A DNA stretch of 64,000 nt from Planctomycetota bacterium (GCA_009773755.1 WSZJ01000037.1:1-64000); one strand, 5' to 3'; shown: positions 42,325 to 51,793, counted from the stretch's first letter. Numbers and translations are program-made. The notes: generated from the letters alone by a model not told the origin.

Positions 42325-42385
42325 GTCATTCCTGCTCACTGCTCCCTGTTCACTTCTCACTACTCACGACTCATTACTCCCTGCT
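42325..42385. repeat. Single-arm degenerate repeat of CTCACTAC-like units
   Basis: About seven units of the form CTCACT/CTCCCTG with variations. No inverse arm is seen. It lies between asd and the TPR paralog B. Confidence 0.55.
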
Positions 42386-42394
42386 GTCCCACGC

Positions 42395-43402
42395 TCAGAG
42401 CATCTCAGCAATCTGTACCGCATTCAGCGCCGCGCCCTTCCGGATATTGTCCGACACGATCCACAGGTGCAGCCCGTTGTCCACCGTCGGATCCCTCCGG
42501 ATCCGCCCGACATAGCACTCGTCGTGCCCCGCCACATCCGTCGCGAGCGGATACGCCATCCTCGACGGATCGTCCACGACCCTCACCCCCGAAGAGGAAC
42601 CCAGGATCTCCCGTGCCCTTTCCGGCGTCAGCGGCTTCGCCGTCTCGATGTTCACGCTCTCACTGTGCCCGCGCAGCACCGGCACACGCACGCACGTCGG
42701 CGCCACCGCGATCGTGTCGTCCTCCATGATCTTCTTCGTCTCGTGGATCATCTTCGTCTCTTCGTCCGTGTACCCGTCCTTCCCGAACGTCTCCTTCTTC
42801 TGCCCGATCTGCGGGATGCAGTTGAACGCGATCTGGTGCGGGAAAATCGCCCGCTTGTACTCCTTCCCCGCCAGCACCGCCCTCGTCTCCTCGATGCACT
42901 CTTCCACCGCCTTAGCCCCCGCGCCGCTAACGCTCTGGAACGTCGTCACCACCACGCGGCGGATGCGGGCCTTGTCGTGAAGCGGCTTCAGCACGACGAC
43001 CATCCCGATCGTCGAGCAGTTCGGGTTCGCGATTACGCCCTCGTGCCGCGCGATCGCCTTCGGGTTGACCTCAGGCACCACCAGCGGCACGCGCGGGTCC
43101 ATCCTCCACGCGCTCGTGTTGTCCACGACGATGCACCCGGCCTTCGCCGCGATCCACGCGAATTCCTTCGAGACGCCGCTGCCCGCGCTGAAGAGCCCGA
43201 TCTCCTGACCCTTGAACGACTCCGCCTTCAGCTCTTCCACCCTGAGCGTCTCCCCCCGGAACTTCATCGTCTTCCCCTTCGACTTCGCGCTCGCGCAAAG
43301 CTTCAGGTTTTTCACCGGAAACTCGCGCTGCTCGAGGACTTTGAGGAATTCCTGGCCGACCGCACCGGTCGCGCCGACGATGACGACGTTACGGGGAGGC
43401 AT
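42395..43402 (-). CDS. asd: Aspartate-semialdehyde dehydrogenase
   Basis: The enzyme reduces aspartyl phosphate to aspartate semialdehyde with NADPH, a branch point to lysine, threonine, methionine and diaminopimelate. The 335-residue product has GATGAVGQ (10-17), catalytic Cys129 (ANPNCSTIG) and the conserved VPVLRGHSE. ATG 43402 gives the standard start; the extension in the same frame is repeat-like. It is divergent from the halogenase-like gene. Confidence 0.95.
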   Translation of the reverse strand: MPPRNVVIVGATGAVGQEFLKVLEQREFPVKNLKLCASAKSKGKTMKFRGETLRVEELKAESFKGQEIGLFSAGSGVSKEFAWIAAKAGCIVVDNTSAWRMDPRVPLVVPEVNPKAIARHEGVIANPNCSTIGMVVVLKPLHDKARIRRVVVTTFQSVSGAGAKAVEECIEETRAVLAGKEYKRAIFPHQIAFNCIPQIGQKKETFGKDGYTDEETKMIHETKKIMEDDTIAVAPTCVRVPVLRGHSESVNIETAKPLTPERAREILGSSSGVRVVDDPSRMAYPLATDVAGHDECYVGRIRRDPTVDNGLHLWIVSDNIRKGAALNAVQIAEML

Positions 43403-43645
43403 GGGGCCGGATCCTTTCGTGGAATGAAGTTGCGAGGGCGGAGGTCTGCCCGGGGGCGCGAGACTATACGCTGCCGGGAGATCCGGAAACGGCAAACTGC
43501 AAAGGGCAAGAGGCAAGGAAACGGCAACAATCAAAAGGCGACATCGTTCGCGCGGTGCCCTGAACGACCGGTTGGGCTTGTGAGTTTTGAAACTTCGGAC
43601 GCTACACTGTCGGCCCTCGGGGACTTCCCTTCTCAGGACACCAGC

Positions 43646-44992
43646 TTGCTCGACTGCATCGTGATCGGCGCCGGCCCGGCCGGCTCGGCCTCCTCAACCG
43701 TTCTTGCGCAGGCCCGGCGCTCCGTCCTCTGCCTCGAGGCCGAGGAATTCCCCCGATTCCATATCGGGGAGTCCATGCTTCCGGCGGCGGTGAGGATCTG
43801 GAAGCGGCTCGGGCTGTGGGAGAAGCTGCAGCCGCTGGGATTTCCGTACAAGGGCGGCGCGGACTTCGTCACGGCGGACAACAAGGACATCGCGCACTTC
43901 TGGTTCGGCGACTGGCTGGAGGAGGACCTGAAGGACGCGATCCAGGTCGACCGCGCGAAGTTCGACAAGGCGGCGGTTGACCACGCCCGGTCGTGCGGGG
44001 CCGACGTGCGCTATGGCTGCCGAGTCACGGATGTGAAACTGATGAATCCGGGAGTCGAGGTGACCTGGCGCGACCCGGCGGGGGCGAGTCACACCGGGTG
44101 TGCGCACGCGCTTCTCGATTGTTCCGGAATCAAGTCTTTCATGGGGAAGCGGCTCGGGCTGCGCCGCACGATCGACTCACTGACGAAGTTCGCGGTCTTC
44201 GCGCATTACGACGACGTGAAACTCCCCGAGGGGATCCGCGAAGGAATCATCACGGTCGTCTGCGCCGCCGACGCGTGGTACTGGGTGATCCCGCTGGAGA
44301 TCCACGGCAGGCACAACCGGACGAGCGTCGGCTGCGTGATCGACCGCAAGGTACGCGACCACTGGCGCGGAGAGCCGGCCGACCTGCTCGACCACCTCAT
44401 CGAGGCGTCCGTGCATCTGCGCGAGCGCATGACGCGAGCGAAGCGCGTCTCTCCCGTTCGCGTGGAGGCCGACTACTCGAACCGCTGCGACCCCTCCCAC
44501 GGCGAAAGCTGGTCCCTCGTCGGCGATGCCGCCGCGTTCCTCGACCCGATCTTTTCCACCGGCTTCTGCCTGTCGCAGCGCCACGCGATCATCAGCGCAG
44601 AGGCGATCGACGGGGCGATCCGGAAGCGCGGTTGCGTTCGTGCCGCGGATTTCGCCGGTCCTTCGAGAGAGTTTTTCCAGTCCGTGGACACCTACACCCG
44701 CTTTGTCCGCGGCTTCTACGAACGTCCCGCCTGGCTCGACTGCTTCATGAGCCCCCCGGTCAATCAATTCAACGTCCGCCGCGCGGTCGTCCGCGTCCTC
44801 GCGGGGGACGTCCACCGCGTGTCGTTCTGGCTGGCGGTGTTCTTCCTGTTCGTGCGGCTGCAGCGGTGGTTCCCGCTCGTGCCTCGCGTGTCGAGGCCGC
44901 GGGTAACGGATGGGTTGGTGAGTGGGGGTGAAGGCGGAAGGGGTGTTTCAGGAAAAGCGAAGGCTGGCTTCGCCGACGCTGGAACGCGCTGA
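43646..44992 (+). CDS. Flavin-dependent halogenase-like oxidoreductase
   Basis: The FAD-binding protein has GAGPAGSASS at its start, then GESMLP, DAWYWVIP (the WxWxIP motif that prevents monooxygenation in halogenases) and FLDPIFSTGF (the FxxPxxSxG motif). These motifs define the flavin-dependent halogenase family, though some members are oxidoreductases. The start is uncertain: TTG 43646 has AGGA 7 nt upstream and gives MLDCIVIGAG, while GTG 43580 has no ribosome binding site. The product from TTG has 448 residues. The last 25 residues read into a palindromic region. No flavin reductase or biosynthetic cluster is near. Confidence 0.85.
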   Translation: MLDCIVIGAGPAGSASSTVLAQARRSVLCLEAEEFPRFHIGESMLPAAVRIWKRLGLWEKLQPLGFPYKGGADFVTADNKDIAHFWFGDWLEEDLKDAIQVDRAKFDKAAVDHARSCGADVRYGCRVTDVKLMNPGVEVTWRDPAGASHTGCAHALLDCSGIKSFMGKRLGLRRTIDSLTKFAVFAHYDDVKLPEGIREGIITVVCAADAWYWVIPLEIHGRHNRTSVGCVIDRKVRDHWRGEPADLLDHLIEASVHLRERMTRAKRVSPVRVEADYSNRCDPSHGESWSLVGDAAAFLDPIFSTGFCLSQRHAIISAEAIDGAIRKRGCVRAADFAGPSREFFQSVDTYTRFVRGFYERPAWLDCFMSPPVNQFNVRRAVVRVLAGDVHRVSFWLAVFFLFVRLQRWFPLVPRVSRPRVTDGLVSGGEGGRGVSGKAKAGFADAGTR

Positions 44993-45062
44993 AACGACCG
45001 CTGAACGGCGCAGATCGGTGGTCGTTTTGCAGCGCTTTTCCTGCTTTTCAGCGCGTTTCCGT
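44944..45062. repeat. Nested inverted repeats between convergent genes
   Basis: Several inverted pairs interlock, for example AACGCGCTGAAA near 44980 with TTTCAGCGCGTT near 45050, and GAAACGACC near 44987 with GGTCGTTTTGC near 45020. They overlap the end of the halogenase-like gene and precede the convergent purL stop. Confidence 0.6.
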
Positions 45063-45188
45063 GTCCGCGAAGCGGAATGACTTACCTGGAGTTACCACGT
45101 GTTGCCGCAATCACTGATTGAAGCGTCGGAAATCGTCGCTGCGCAGCGTGAGGTGCGCTGGAATCGATCGTCCGGCGGGTGGCGGCAC

Positions 45189-48044
45189 CTACCAGTCCAT
45201 CGTCCCCTTCCAGGCCCGTTCCGCCTCTTCAACAGGCACCACGCACACCGCCTTCGCGCTCTTCGTGAACCAGATGCCGCTTCGACCGGTGACTTCGCCG
45301 ACTCTTCGCGCGGGGAACTTCTCGAACAGCTTTGCGAACGCCGCCTCGCTGGTCTTTTCGACTTCGACGAGGAAGCGGGTGCAGGTCTCGCTGAACAGCA
45401 GCGCGTCGATGGTGAGCGGCACGGGCGTTGGCAGGGAATCGAGAGCGACTTCGCATCCGATGCCGCCAGCGAGCGCCATTTCAGCGGCGGCGACGGCGAG
45501 GCCGCCGTCGGAGAGGTCGTGGCACGACCGTACGAGACCTTGCGAAATGGCGGCGTGCATCGCTGCGAGGACATTCGGCGCTTCACGGATATCCGGCGTC
45601 GGGGACAGCATGCCGAGCCATCCGTGGAGTCTGTACCACTCGCCGCCGCCCATTTCCTCGCGGGTTTCGCCGACGATCCAGAGGGCGTTGCCGGCTTTCT
45701 TGAGGTCCATGGTCACGGCTCGGCGCACGTCGGGGACGATGGCGAGGGCGCTGATGAGAAGGCTCGGCGGTACGGCGATCGTCTCGCCGCCATGGGAGAA
45801 TTCGTTGTTGAGGGAGTCCTTGCCGCTGATGAACGGCGTGCGGTACGCCATCGCGCCGTCGCGGCAGCCCTGCGCGGCACGGACCAGCGATCCCAACCGG
45901 TCGGGCTTGGCGCAGTTGCCCCACGAGAAATTGTCGAGGATCGCGCACTGCTTCGGATCGCCTCCGACGGCAACGACATTCCGCAGAGCCTCGTCGATTG
46001 CCGCCAGCGCCATGCCGTGCGGGTCGATGTCGCCGTAGCGAGGGCACATTCCGCAGCCGATCGCGGCGCCGCGGTTCGAGCCGAAGACCGGACGGATCAC
46101 CGCGGCGTCCCCGGGGCCGGACTTCGGCCCCACGAAGGGCTTCACGACGAGCCGCCCCTGCACCTCGTGGTCGTACAACCTGACGATCCATTCCTTCGAC
46201 GCCACGTTCCACGACCCGAGCAGCTTCAGGACTTCCTTCCCCCAGTCCAGCTCTTTCGGCCGCGACGGCTCCGACAGCCGAGGCATCTTCCACTCGGCCT
46301 TGCGCGTCCACTGGGGGACTCCTTTGTGGAGGAAGTGCATCTCGAGATTGGCGACTTCGGTTTCATTGAAGAGCAGCCTGAGCCGTCCGGTGTCGGTGAA
46401 CTTGCCGATCGGCGTCGCTTCGACGTCCTCGCTCGCGAAAAGTCGCAGCATGTCGTCGAGTTTCTCCGGCGGGACCGCAAAGACCATGCGTTCCTGCGCT
46501 TCGCTGATCCAGATCTCGGTGTAAGTGAGGCCGTCGTACTTGAGCGGCACCTTCTCCAGGTGAACTTCCGCGCCGCACCTTTCCCCCATCTCGCCGACCG
46601 CGCTCGACAGCCCGCCGGCGCCGCAGTCCGTGACGCCCCGGTACATCCCTCTGTCGCGCGCCTGCAGCATCACGTCGAGCAGCCGCTTCTCCGTGATCGC
46701 GTTACCGATCTGGACAGCGCCGCCGCTCAGCGACTCGCTTTCGTGGGTCAGTTCGGCGCTCGAGAACGTCGCGCCGTGGATCCCGTCGCGTCCGGTGCGC
46801 CCGCCCGCGACGACGACGATGTCGCCGGGAAGCGATTCCTTTTCGACCATCGTGCGCGGGAGGAGGCCGACGTTGCCGGCGTAGACGAGCGGATTGCCGA
46901 GGTAGCGGTCGTCGAAGAGGACCGCGCCGTTGACCGTCGGGATTCCCATGCGGTTGCCGTAGTCCTTCACGCCCTGCACGACGCCCTTCAGGACTTTCTT
47001 CGGGTGCAGGACGCCCGGCGGAATCGACTCCGGGTTCGTGTCCGGCGGCGCGACGCAGAAGACGTCCGTGCTTGCGATCGGCTTCGCGCCGAGTCCGACC
47101 CCCATCGTGTCGCGCAGCACGCCGCCGATGCCGGTGCCGGCGCCGCCGTACGGTTCCAGCGCGCTCGGGTGGTTGTGCGTCTCGACCTTGAAGGTCAGCG
47201 CCCACTCGTCGTCGAACGCGATGACCCCCGCGTTGTCCTTGAAGACGCTGAGGCACCATGGCGCGTTGATGAACTCCGTCGCTTTGACGATGGTGCTCTT
47301 GAGCAGGTTGTCGATCTTCTCACTTCCGAATTCGATCACGCCCGTCAAGGTCTTGTGCTTGCAGTGCTCGCTCCAGGTCTGCGCGATCGTCTCCAGCTCG
47401 GCGTCGGTCGGGTCGCGTTTCTCGGACCGGAAGTGGTCGCGGATTGCCTGCATCTCGCGAAGCGTCAGCGACAACTGGCCGTCCTTGCTGATCTTCTCGA
47501 GGGCGGCGTCGTCGGCGTCGAGAAGTGGCACGACGATTTTCCTGAAGGGCGGGACGCGCGAGGCCGGGATTTCCTGAATCGTCCGGTCCTCGAACGCGAT
47601 TTCGTCGACGACGGCGTTCGCGAGCGCTTTGCCCGCCCATTGTTCCAGGCCGGGCGAAGCGTCGCCGGCGTAGAGGACCTTGCGTCCGGTGCGGACGGAT
47701 TTTGGGTGGAGGCCGAGGTCGCGAAGCGCTTTGAGGGAAGACTCCTCGACGGGGTCCATGACGCCGGGTTTGCGCGTAATGGTGATGGCGTTCCAGGCGC
47801 CCTCGAGTTTTTTGGAGACGGGTTCGCCGATGGTCCAGAAGTCGGTGACGGGATCTGCGAAGAGGTCGCGGGCCACGCGCTCGGCGGAAGCGCGGTCGAA
47901 TTCAGCCTGGATAAAGAAGACCCGAACAACACGAACATCCGTAAGTGATGAAAACCCGGCCTCTCGCGCATCGGCGAGGATCGACTTCCCCGCTGGATCG
48001 GCAAGCCCAGGCTTGATCGCCGTCTCAATCTGCCAGATATTCAT
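45189..48044 (-). CDS. purL: Phosphoribosylformylglycinamidine synthase, PurS-PurS-PurL fusion
   Basis: This purine enzyme makes FGAM from FGAR, glutamine and ATP. The 951-residue protein begins with two PurS-like halves (TAIKPGLADPAGKSILADA, about 1-90, and TRKPGVMDPVEESSLKALRDL, about 90-190). Two PurM-like halves then carry the catalytic His in TWSEHCKHKT, GGxGTG-type loops and GRDGIHGATFSS. There is no C-terminal glutaminase domain, so it needs a separate PurQ. The length is between small PurL (about 750) and the large proteobacterial PurL (about 1300). Confidence 0.94.
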   Translation of the reverse strand: MNIWQIETAIKPGLADPAGKSILADAREAGFSSLTDVRVVRVFFIQAEFDRASAERVARDLFADPVTDFWTIGEPVSKKLEGAWNAITITRKPGVMDPVEESSLKALRDLGLHPKSVRTGRKVLYAGDASPGLEQWAGKALANAVVDEIAFEDRTIQEIPASRVPPFRKIVVPLLDADDAALEKISKDGQLSLTLREMQAIRDHFRSEKRDPTDAELETIAQTWSEHCKHKTLTGVIEFGSEKIDNLLKSTIVKATEFINAPWCLSVFKDNAGVIAFDDEWALTFKVETHNHPSALEPYGGAGTGIGGVLRDTMGVGLGAKPIASTDVFCVAPPDTNPESIPPGVLHPKKVLKGVVQGVKDYGNRMGIPTVNGAVLFDDRYLGNPLVYAGNVGLLPRTMVEKESLPGDIVVVAGGRTGRDGIHGATFSSAELTHESESLSGGAVQIGNAITEKRLLDVMLQARDRGMYRGVTDCGAGGLSSAVGEMGERCGAEVHLEKVPLKYDGLTYTEIWISEAQERMVFAVPPEKLDDMLRLFASEDVEATPIGKFTDTGRLRLLFNETEVANLEMHFLHKGVPQWTRKAEWKMPRLSEPSRPKELDWGKEVLKLLGSWNVASKEWIVRLYDHEVQGRLVVKPFVGPKSGPGDAAVIRPVFGSNRGAAIGCGMCPRYGDIDPHGMALAAIDEALRNVVAVGGDPKQCAILDNFSWGNCAKPDRLGSLVRAAQGCRDGAMAYRTPFISGKDSLNNEFSHGGETIAVPPSLLISALAIVPDVRRAVTMDLKKAGNALWIVGETREEMGGGEWYRLHGWLGMLSPTPDIREAPNVLAAMHAAISQGLVRSCHDLSDGGLAVAAAEMALAGGIGCEVALDSLPTPVPLTIDALLFSETCTRFLVEVEKTSEAAFAKLFEKFPARRVGEVTGRSGIWFTKSAKAVCVVPVEEAERAWKGTMDW

Positions 48045-48226
48045 GGTGAGACCTTCTCTAAATCGTTATGTATTAACGTCTTACGACTGCGCACTTTCAA
48101 CCGCCCGCTGCCCCCGCCATCGTATCCCCTCCTCCCTACCCTACCACCTTTTTCTTTCTCTTGACCCCCCCGTACCCCGCCGCGATACCATCAACCTCTT
48201 CGCCCCCACCAAGAGGGACACCCCGG

Positions 48227-48403
48227 TTGGACGCCACGAGAGAGTTCGACAAAACTCTCAAGCAGATCGAAAAACGGATCGAGGAGCTCGAAGCCCTTTC
48301 GCGCTCCTGCCAGCTCGACGTCGCTTCAACGATCCAGGCCCTGCGCGTTCAGGTCGATGCCGTCCGCAAATCAGCGCACTCCCGACCCGGCATAGGAGAT
48401 TGA
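48227..48403 (+). CDS. Small coiled-coil protein similar to the N-terminus of AccA
   Basis: The 58-residue ORF, with TTG 48227 the likeliest start, reads MDATREFDKTLKQIEKRIEE and continues as a coiled coil. It aligns without gaps to the first 48 residues of AccA encoded directly after it, sharing about 16 of 45 positions including IEEL. It ends one base before the AccA start. It probably arose by duplication of that segment and may bind the carboxyltransferase subunits. Whether it is translated is not certain. Confidence 0.55.
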   Translation: MDATREFDKTLKQIEKRIEELEALSRSCQLDVASTIQALRVQVDAVRKSAHSRPGIGD

Positions 48404-48404
48404 C

Positions 48405-49502
48405 GTGGAAGATTTCCTCGAATTCGAGCAGCCGATCAAGGACGTCGAGAAGAAGATAGAGGAGCTGAAGAAATTCTCGGAGCAGATGGACGTCGATCTC
48501 TCGGGGTCGATTGAGGAGCTCCGGAAGCAGCTCGATCTGCTGAAGCGGGAGATCTACAACAAGCTGACGCCGTGGCAGCGCGTGCAGCTTGCGCGCAATC
48601 CGGGGCGGCCGGACACGATGGACATCATCGCGACCTTCGTGGAGAAGTTCCAGGAGCTCCACGGCGACCGGTTTTTCGGCGACGACCCGGCGATCGTCTG
48701 CGGCACCGGGATCATCGGCGGCCACAAGGTGATGTTCATCGGGCAGCGCAAAGGCAAGAACACGAAGGAGCGGCTGCGCTGCAATTTCGGCTCGCCGCAC
48801 CCCGAGGGGTATCGCAAGGCGCTTCGCAAGATGAAGCTCGCCGAAAAATTCCACCTCCCGGTCGTCTGCCTCATCAACACTCCGGGCGCCTACCCCGGCA
48901 TCGGCGCCGAGGAGCGCGGCCAGGCTCACGCGATTGCCGAGAACATCTTCGAGATGAGCCGCCTGCGCACCCCGATTCTCTGCCTCGTGATCGGCGAGGG
49001 CGGAAGCGGCGGAGCGCTCGGCATCGGCGTCGGCGACCGGCTGGCGATCATGGAAAACGCATACTTCAGCGTCATCTCGCCCGAAGGATGCGCGGCGATT
49101 CTCTGGAAGGACTCGGAGAAGGCGAATCGCGCGGCGGAGGTGCTGAAGCTCACGCCGAAAGATCTGAAGGGCCTCGGCATCTTCGACGACATCGTCCCCG
49201 AACCGCTAGGGGGCGCGCACACCAACCCGGCGGCCGCGATGGAAACGATCAAGGCGTATCTCACCAAGACACTGACCGAGCTGAAGGCGATCCCGATCGA
49301 CAAGCTCGTCGAAACGCGCTACCAGAAGTACCGCCACATCGGGATCTTCCTTGAGGACCAGCAGGCGAAAGTCGTGATGCTTCCCGGAAAGGGCGTCGTC
49401 GAGTCGGCGCTTCCGACGCCCGGCGAGATCGCGGCGGCGGAAATGGGCGAAGCACAGGCGGTCGAGGAAGAGGAAGACGTGAAGCCGGGGAAGGAAGATT
49501 AA
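48405..49502 (+). CDS. accA: Acetyl-CoA carboxylase carboxyltransferase subunit alpha
   Basis: With AccD it transfers carboxyl from biotin to acetyl-CoA to give malonyl-CoA. The 365-residue product has the N-terminal coiled coil, LARNPGRPDTMDII, GDRFFGDDPAIVCG, the INTPGAYPGIGAEERGQA loop and GEGGSGGALGIGVGD. GTG 48405 has ATAGGAG upstream. The last 35 residues are Glu-rich and extend beyond the E. coli protein. Confidence 0.95.
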   Translation: MEDFLEFEQPIKDVEKKIEELKKFSEQMDVDLSGSIEELRKQLDLLKREIYNKLTPWQRVQLARNPGRPDTMDIIATFVEKFQELHGDRFFGDDPAIVCGTGIIGGHKVMFIGQRKGKNTKERLRCNFGSPHPEGYRKALRKMKLAEKFHLPVVCLINTPGAYPGIGAEERGQAHAIAENIFEMSRLRTPILCLVIGEGGSGGALGIGVGDRLAIMENAYFSVISPEGCAAILWKDSEKANRAAEVLKLTPKDLKGLGIFDDIVPEPLGGAHTNPAAAMETIKAYLTKTLTELKAIPIDKLVETRYQKYRHIGIFLEDQQAKVVMLPGKGVVESALPTPGEIAAAEMGEAQAVEEEEDVKPGKED

Positions 49503-49590
49503 CGGCAGTCGGGAGTCGGGAGTCGGGAGTTGCGACCGGGCGCCTTGATCTCCGAACTCCCGTCTCCTGTCTCCCGACTTCCGAGTCCGT
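49503..49590. repeat. Palindrome with AGTCGGG tandem arms between convergent genes
   Basis: The left arm (49504-49533, GTCGGGA units) and the right arm (49554-49588) are approximate inverses. A related single arm lies at 54600-54622. It ends accA and the convergent HEAT-cyclophilin gene. Confidence 0.7.
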
Positions 49591-49598
49591 GACGACGG

Positions 49599-51611
49599 CT
49601 ATCGCTCAACGGACGCCTTCGCGATGCGGTCCCCGACCTCGATCGCGCGCACCACGTCCATGCCGCTCTCCAGCCGCGCGAATACCGTGTACCTGCCGTC
49701 GAGATGCGGCGCAGGCGCGCTCATGATGAACAACTGGCAACTGCCGGTGTCCTTGCCGGAGGTCGCCATCCCGACCGCGCCCGCGTCGAACGGCTCGCGC
49801 GACCACTCGTCTCGCACCGTGAATCCCGCGTCGCCCGTGCCGTCTCCCTTCGGGTCGCCGCCCTGGATGACGAAGTTCGGCACTACCCGGTGCCACGTTT
49901 TCCCGTCGTAGAAGCCGCTCCTCACGAGACGGACGAACGACGACGCCATCGCGGGCGCAGCGCCCGGCAGCATCCGGATCCGGATCACGCCGCGCGTCGT
50001 CTCCAGCTTCACGATCATCGAGAAGCCGATCTCCTCCAGCCTGGTCGGTTCAATCGCCGCGGGAGGCGGCGCCGGCGCCGCTTCCGCGGATTCGTTGCTC
50101 GCCTTCAGAGTTTTCACGGCCTGGGCTCTCACCGCCGGCACGTCGTCCTTCGTCGCCTCGAAGGCCAGCGACCGTCCGCGCTTCGCCTTCTCGAACCACA
50201 TCAGCACCGCCATCCGCGGGTCCACCATGTCCTTCCCGCCGCTGGCGCGGTACGCCTTCTCGAGCGCGGCGTCCCACGAGGCGTCCTCCTCCCTCCCCGC
50301 AAGCGCCCCCACGGCCGCTTCACGCACCCCCGCATCCGGGACGTCCAGCGCCGACTTCACGTAGCCGTCCCAGTCCGCGTGCAGCTGCGGGTGCCGCTTG
50401 TGGTGGTCCGCGATCTCGGCCATCAGCTGCACCTGGAGCGCCCTCTCGTTTCCGAGCATCACGCGTTCGAGTTCGCCGTGCGCCTTCGAGGTGCCGATCG
50501 CCACGAGCGCCCTAACGGCCGCCCGGCGCGACATCGCGTCCCCGGATTTCAGCGCGGTCATTGACTCGTCGAAAGCCTCCATCCCGTGCCTGAATGCCTT
50601 CGCCCACAGCGCCACCCCGCGTACCGTCACGCTCGGGTGCCGCAGCGCCGCCTTGATCGTGCCGGGCGTCGCTTCGCCGCGCATCCCGAGAATCTCGAGC
50701 GCCCGGGCGATCGTCACGGACTCGCCGCCCGACGCCGCCTTGTTCAACGCTTCGCTCACTTCCCCGCTCACGCACTTTTCCAGCGCATTCACGCCCTCCC
50801 AGGCCACCCGTGGATCCGAGTCTCCCGCCGAACGGATCAGCGTCTTTTCCGCGGCCCGGGTCTTCTTTTCCTGCTCGGGATCCACGATCCGGCCCAGCGC
50901 CCGCGTCGCGAACGCCCGCACCAGCGCCTCCTGGTCGACCGTCGCTGCTTCGATCTCCGCCCGGAGCGGCGAAGCGTCAACTCTCGAGAGTCCGCACGCT
51001 GTCCGCCAGCGGGCTGCGTCATCGGGGTCGTGGAGAAGCGGCTTGAGCGCGAGCACGGCGTCCTTCAGCTTCGATTTGTCCTCATCGCTTTCCGCCCTCG
51101 CCGCCATGCGTGCGACGGCCATCCCGAGCTCACCCCGGACGCGCGCACTCGCGTCCCGCGCCATGCCCGCCGCCAGCCCGAGGTCCCCGGGTCGGCCAAG
51201 GCGACTCAGCGCCTGGATCGCCAGCGCGCGCACCTCCGGCTCGGGGCTCTTCAGCGCCGGTCGAAGAGGCTCCGCAATCGCCGGGTCGCCGATCAGCCCG
51301 AGCGCGAAGGCCGCGTCCTCGACCACTTTTGTTTCGGGGTCGCGGAGAAGCGCCGCGACGGCACTGACGGATTTCGGGTCGCCGATGCGGCCGAGCGCGA
51401 GGAGCGCGCGGCGGCGGACGGTTTCGTTTTCGTGTGAAAGGAAGGGTTCGACAAGTGCGCCCGGCGCGCGTGTGTCCTCGAGGCGCTGGATGTCGGCGAT
51501 GTCCTGGGCGATGGTGCGCTCCGGTGGGTTTTCGTCGACGGGCTTTTCGGAAGAGCCGCAGCCGGCGGTGAGGATGGCGAGCGAGGCGAGGAGGGCGCGG
51601 GTTCGGTTCAT
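49599..51611 (-). CDS. HEAT-repeat lipoprotein with C-terminal cyclophilin-type peptidyl-prolyl isomerase
   Basis: A 670-residue lipoprotein (lipobox ILTAGC). HEAT repeats cover residues about 50-480. A cyclophilin domain follows at about 510-665 (TTRGVIRIRMLPGAAPAMASSFVRL, WHRVVPNFVIQGGDPKGDGTG). The catalytic pattern HRVVPxFxIQGGD is intact; the active-site Arg is present. Prolyl isomerases fused to HEAT arms probably fold or inspect envelope proteins. ATG 51611 is preferred to a start 36 nt upstream. Confidence 0.9.
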   Translation of the reverse strand: MNRTRALLASLAILTAGCGSSEKPVDENPPERTIAQDIADIQRLEDTRAPGALVEPFLSHENETVRRRALLALGRIGDPKSVSAVAALLRDPETKVVEDAAFALGLIGDPAIAEPLRPALKSPEPEVRALAIQALSRLGRPGDLGLAAGMARDASARVRGELGMAVARMAARAESDEDKSKLKDAVLALKPLLHDPDDAARWRTACGLSRVDASPLRAEIEAATVDQEALVRAFATRALGRIVDPEQEKKTRAAEKTLIRSAGDSDPRVAWEGVNALEKCVSGEVSEALNKAASGGESVTIARALEILGMRGEATPGTIKAALRHPSVTVRGVALWAKAFRHGMEAFDESMTALKSGDAMSRRAAVRALVAIGTSKAHGELERVMLGNERALQVQLMAEIADHHKRHPQLHADWDGYVKSALDVPDAGVREAAVGALAGREEDASWDAALEKAYRASGGKDMVDPRMAVLMWFEKAKRGRSLAFEATKDDVPAVRAQAVKTLKASNESAEAAPAPPPAAIEPTRLEEIGFSMIVKLETTRGVIRIRMLPGAAPAMASSFVRLVRSGFYDGKTWHRVVPNFVIQGGDPKGDGTGDAGFTVRDEWSREPFDAGAVGMATSGKDTGSCQLFIMSAPAPHLDGRYTVFARLESGMDVVRAIEVGDRIAKASVER

Positions 51612-51673
51612 GTCCGGAGAGTACAAAAGCGTGCGCCCGCCGGGCACGGATTAGGAACCGCCGGAAGTGCTTG

Positions 51674-51781
51674 TACGCAGATGAAAGTGGATCTTGCAGA
51701 AACGTCGGCAGATACGGCGACCTTCACCGAACGGCCGGCCGTATCTGCCGACGTTTCTGCAGAATCCGCCTTATCTGCGTA
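51674..51781. repeat. 108-bp palindrome with 24-nt perfect core arms
   Basis: The perfect inverse arms 51695-51718 and 51738-51761 enclose a 19-nt loop. Outer arms 51674-51682 and 51773-51781 also match, with imperfect pairing between. It lies between the HEAT-cyclophilin and nrdJ genes on the same strand. Confidence 0.92.
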
Positions 51782-51793
51782 CGCCGTTTTTCT

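Noticed and set aside
42467-43579. Long plus-strand extension before the halogenase-like gene
   Set aside because: This is antisense to asd and in the halogenase frame only by chance; the product is Arg/His-rich without motifs.
45099-47948. 949-codon open frame on the plus strand
   Set aside because: It is the antisense shadow of purL; composition is Arg/Val/Asp-rich and no family motifs appear.
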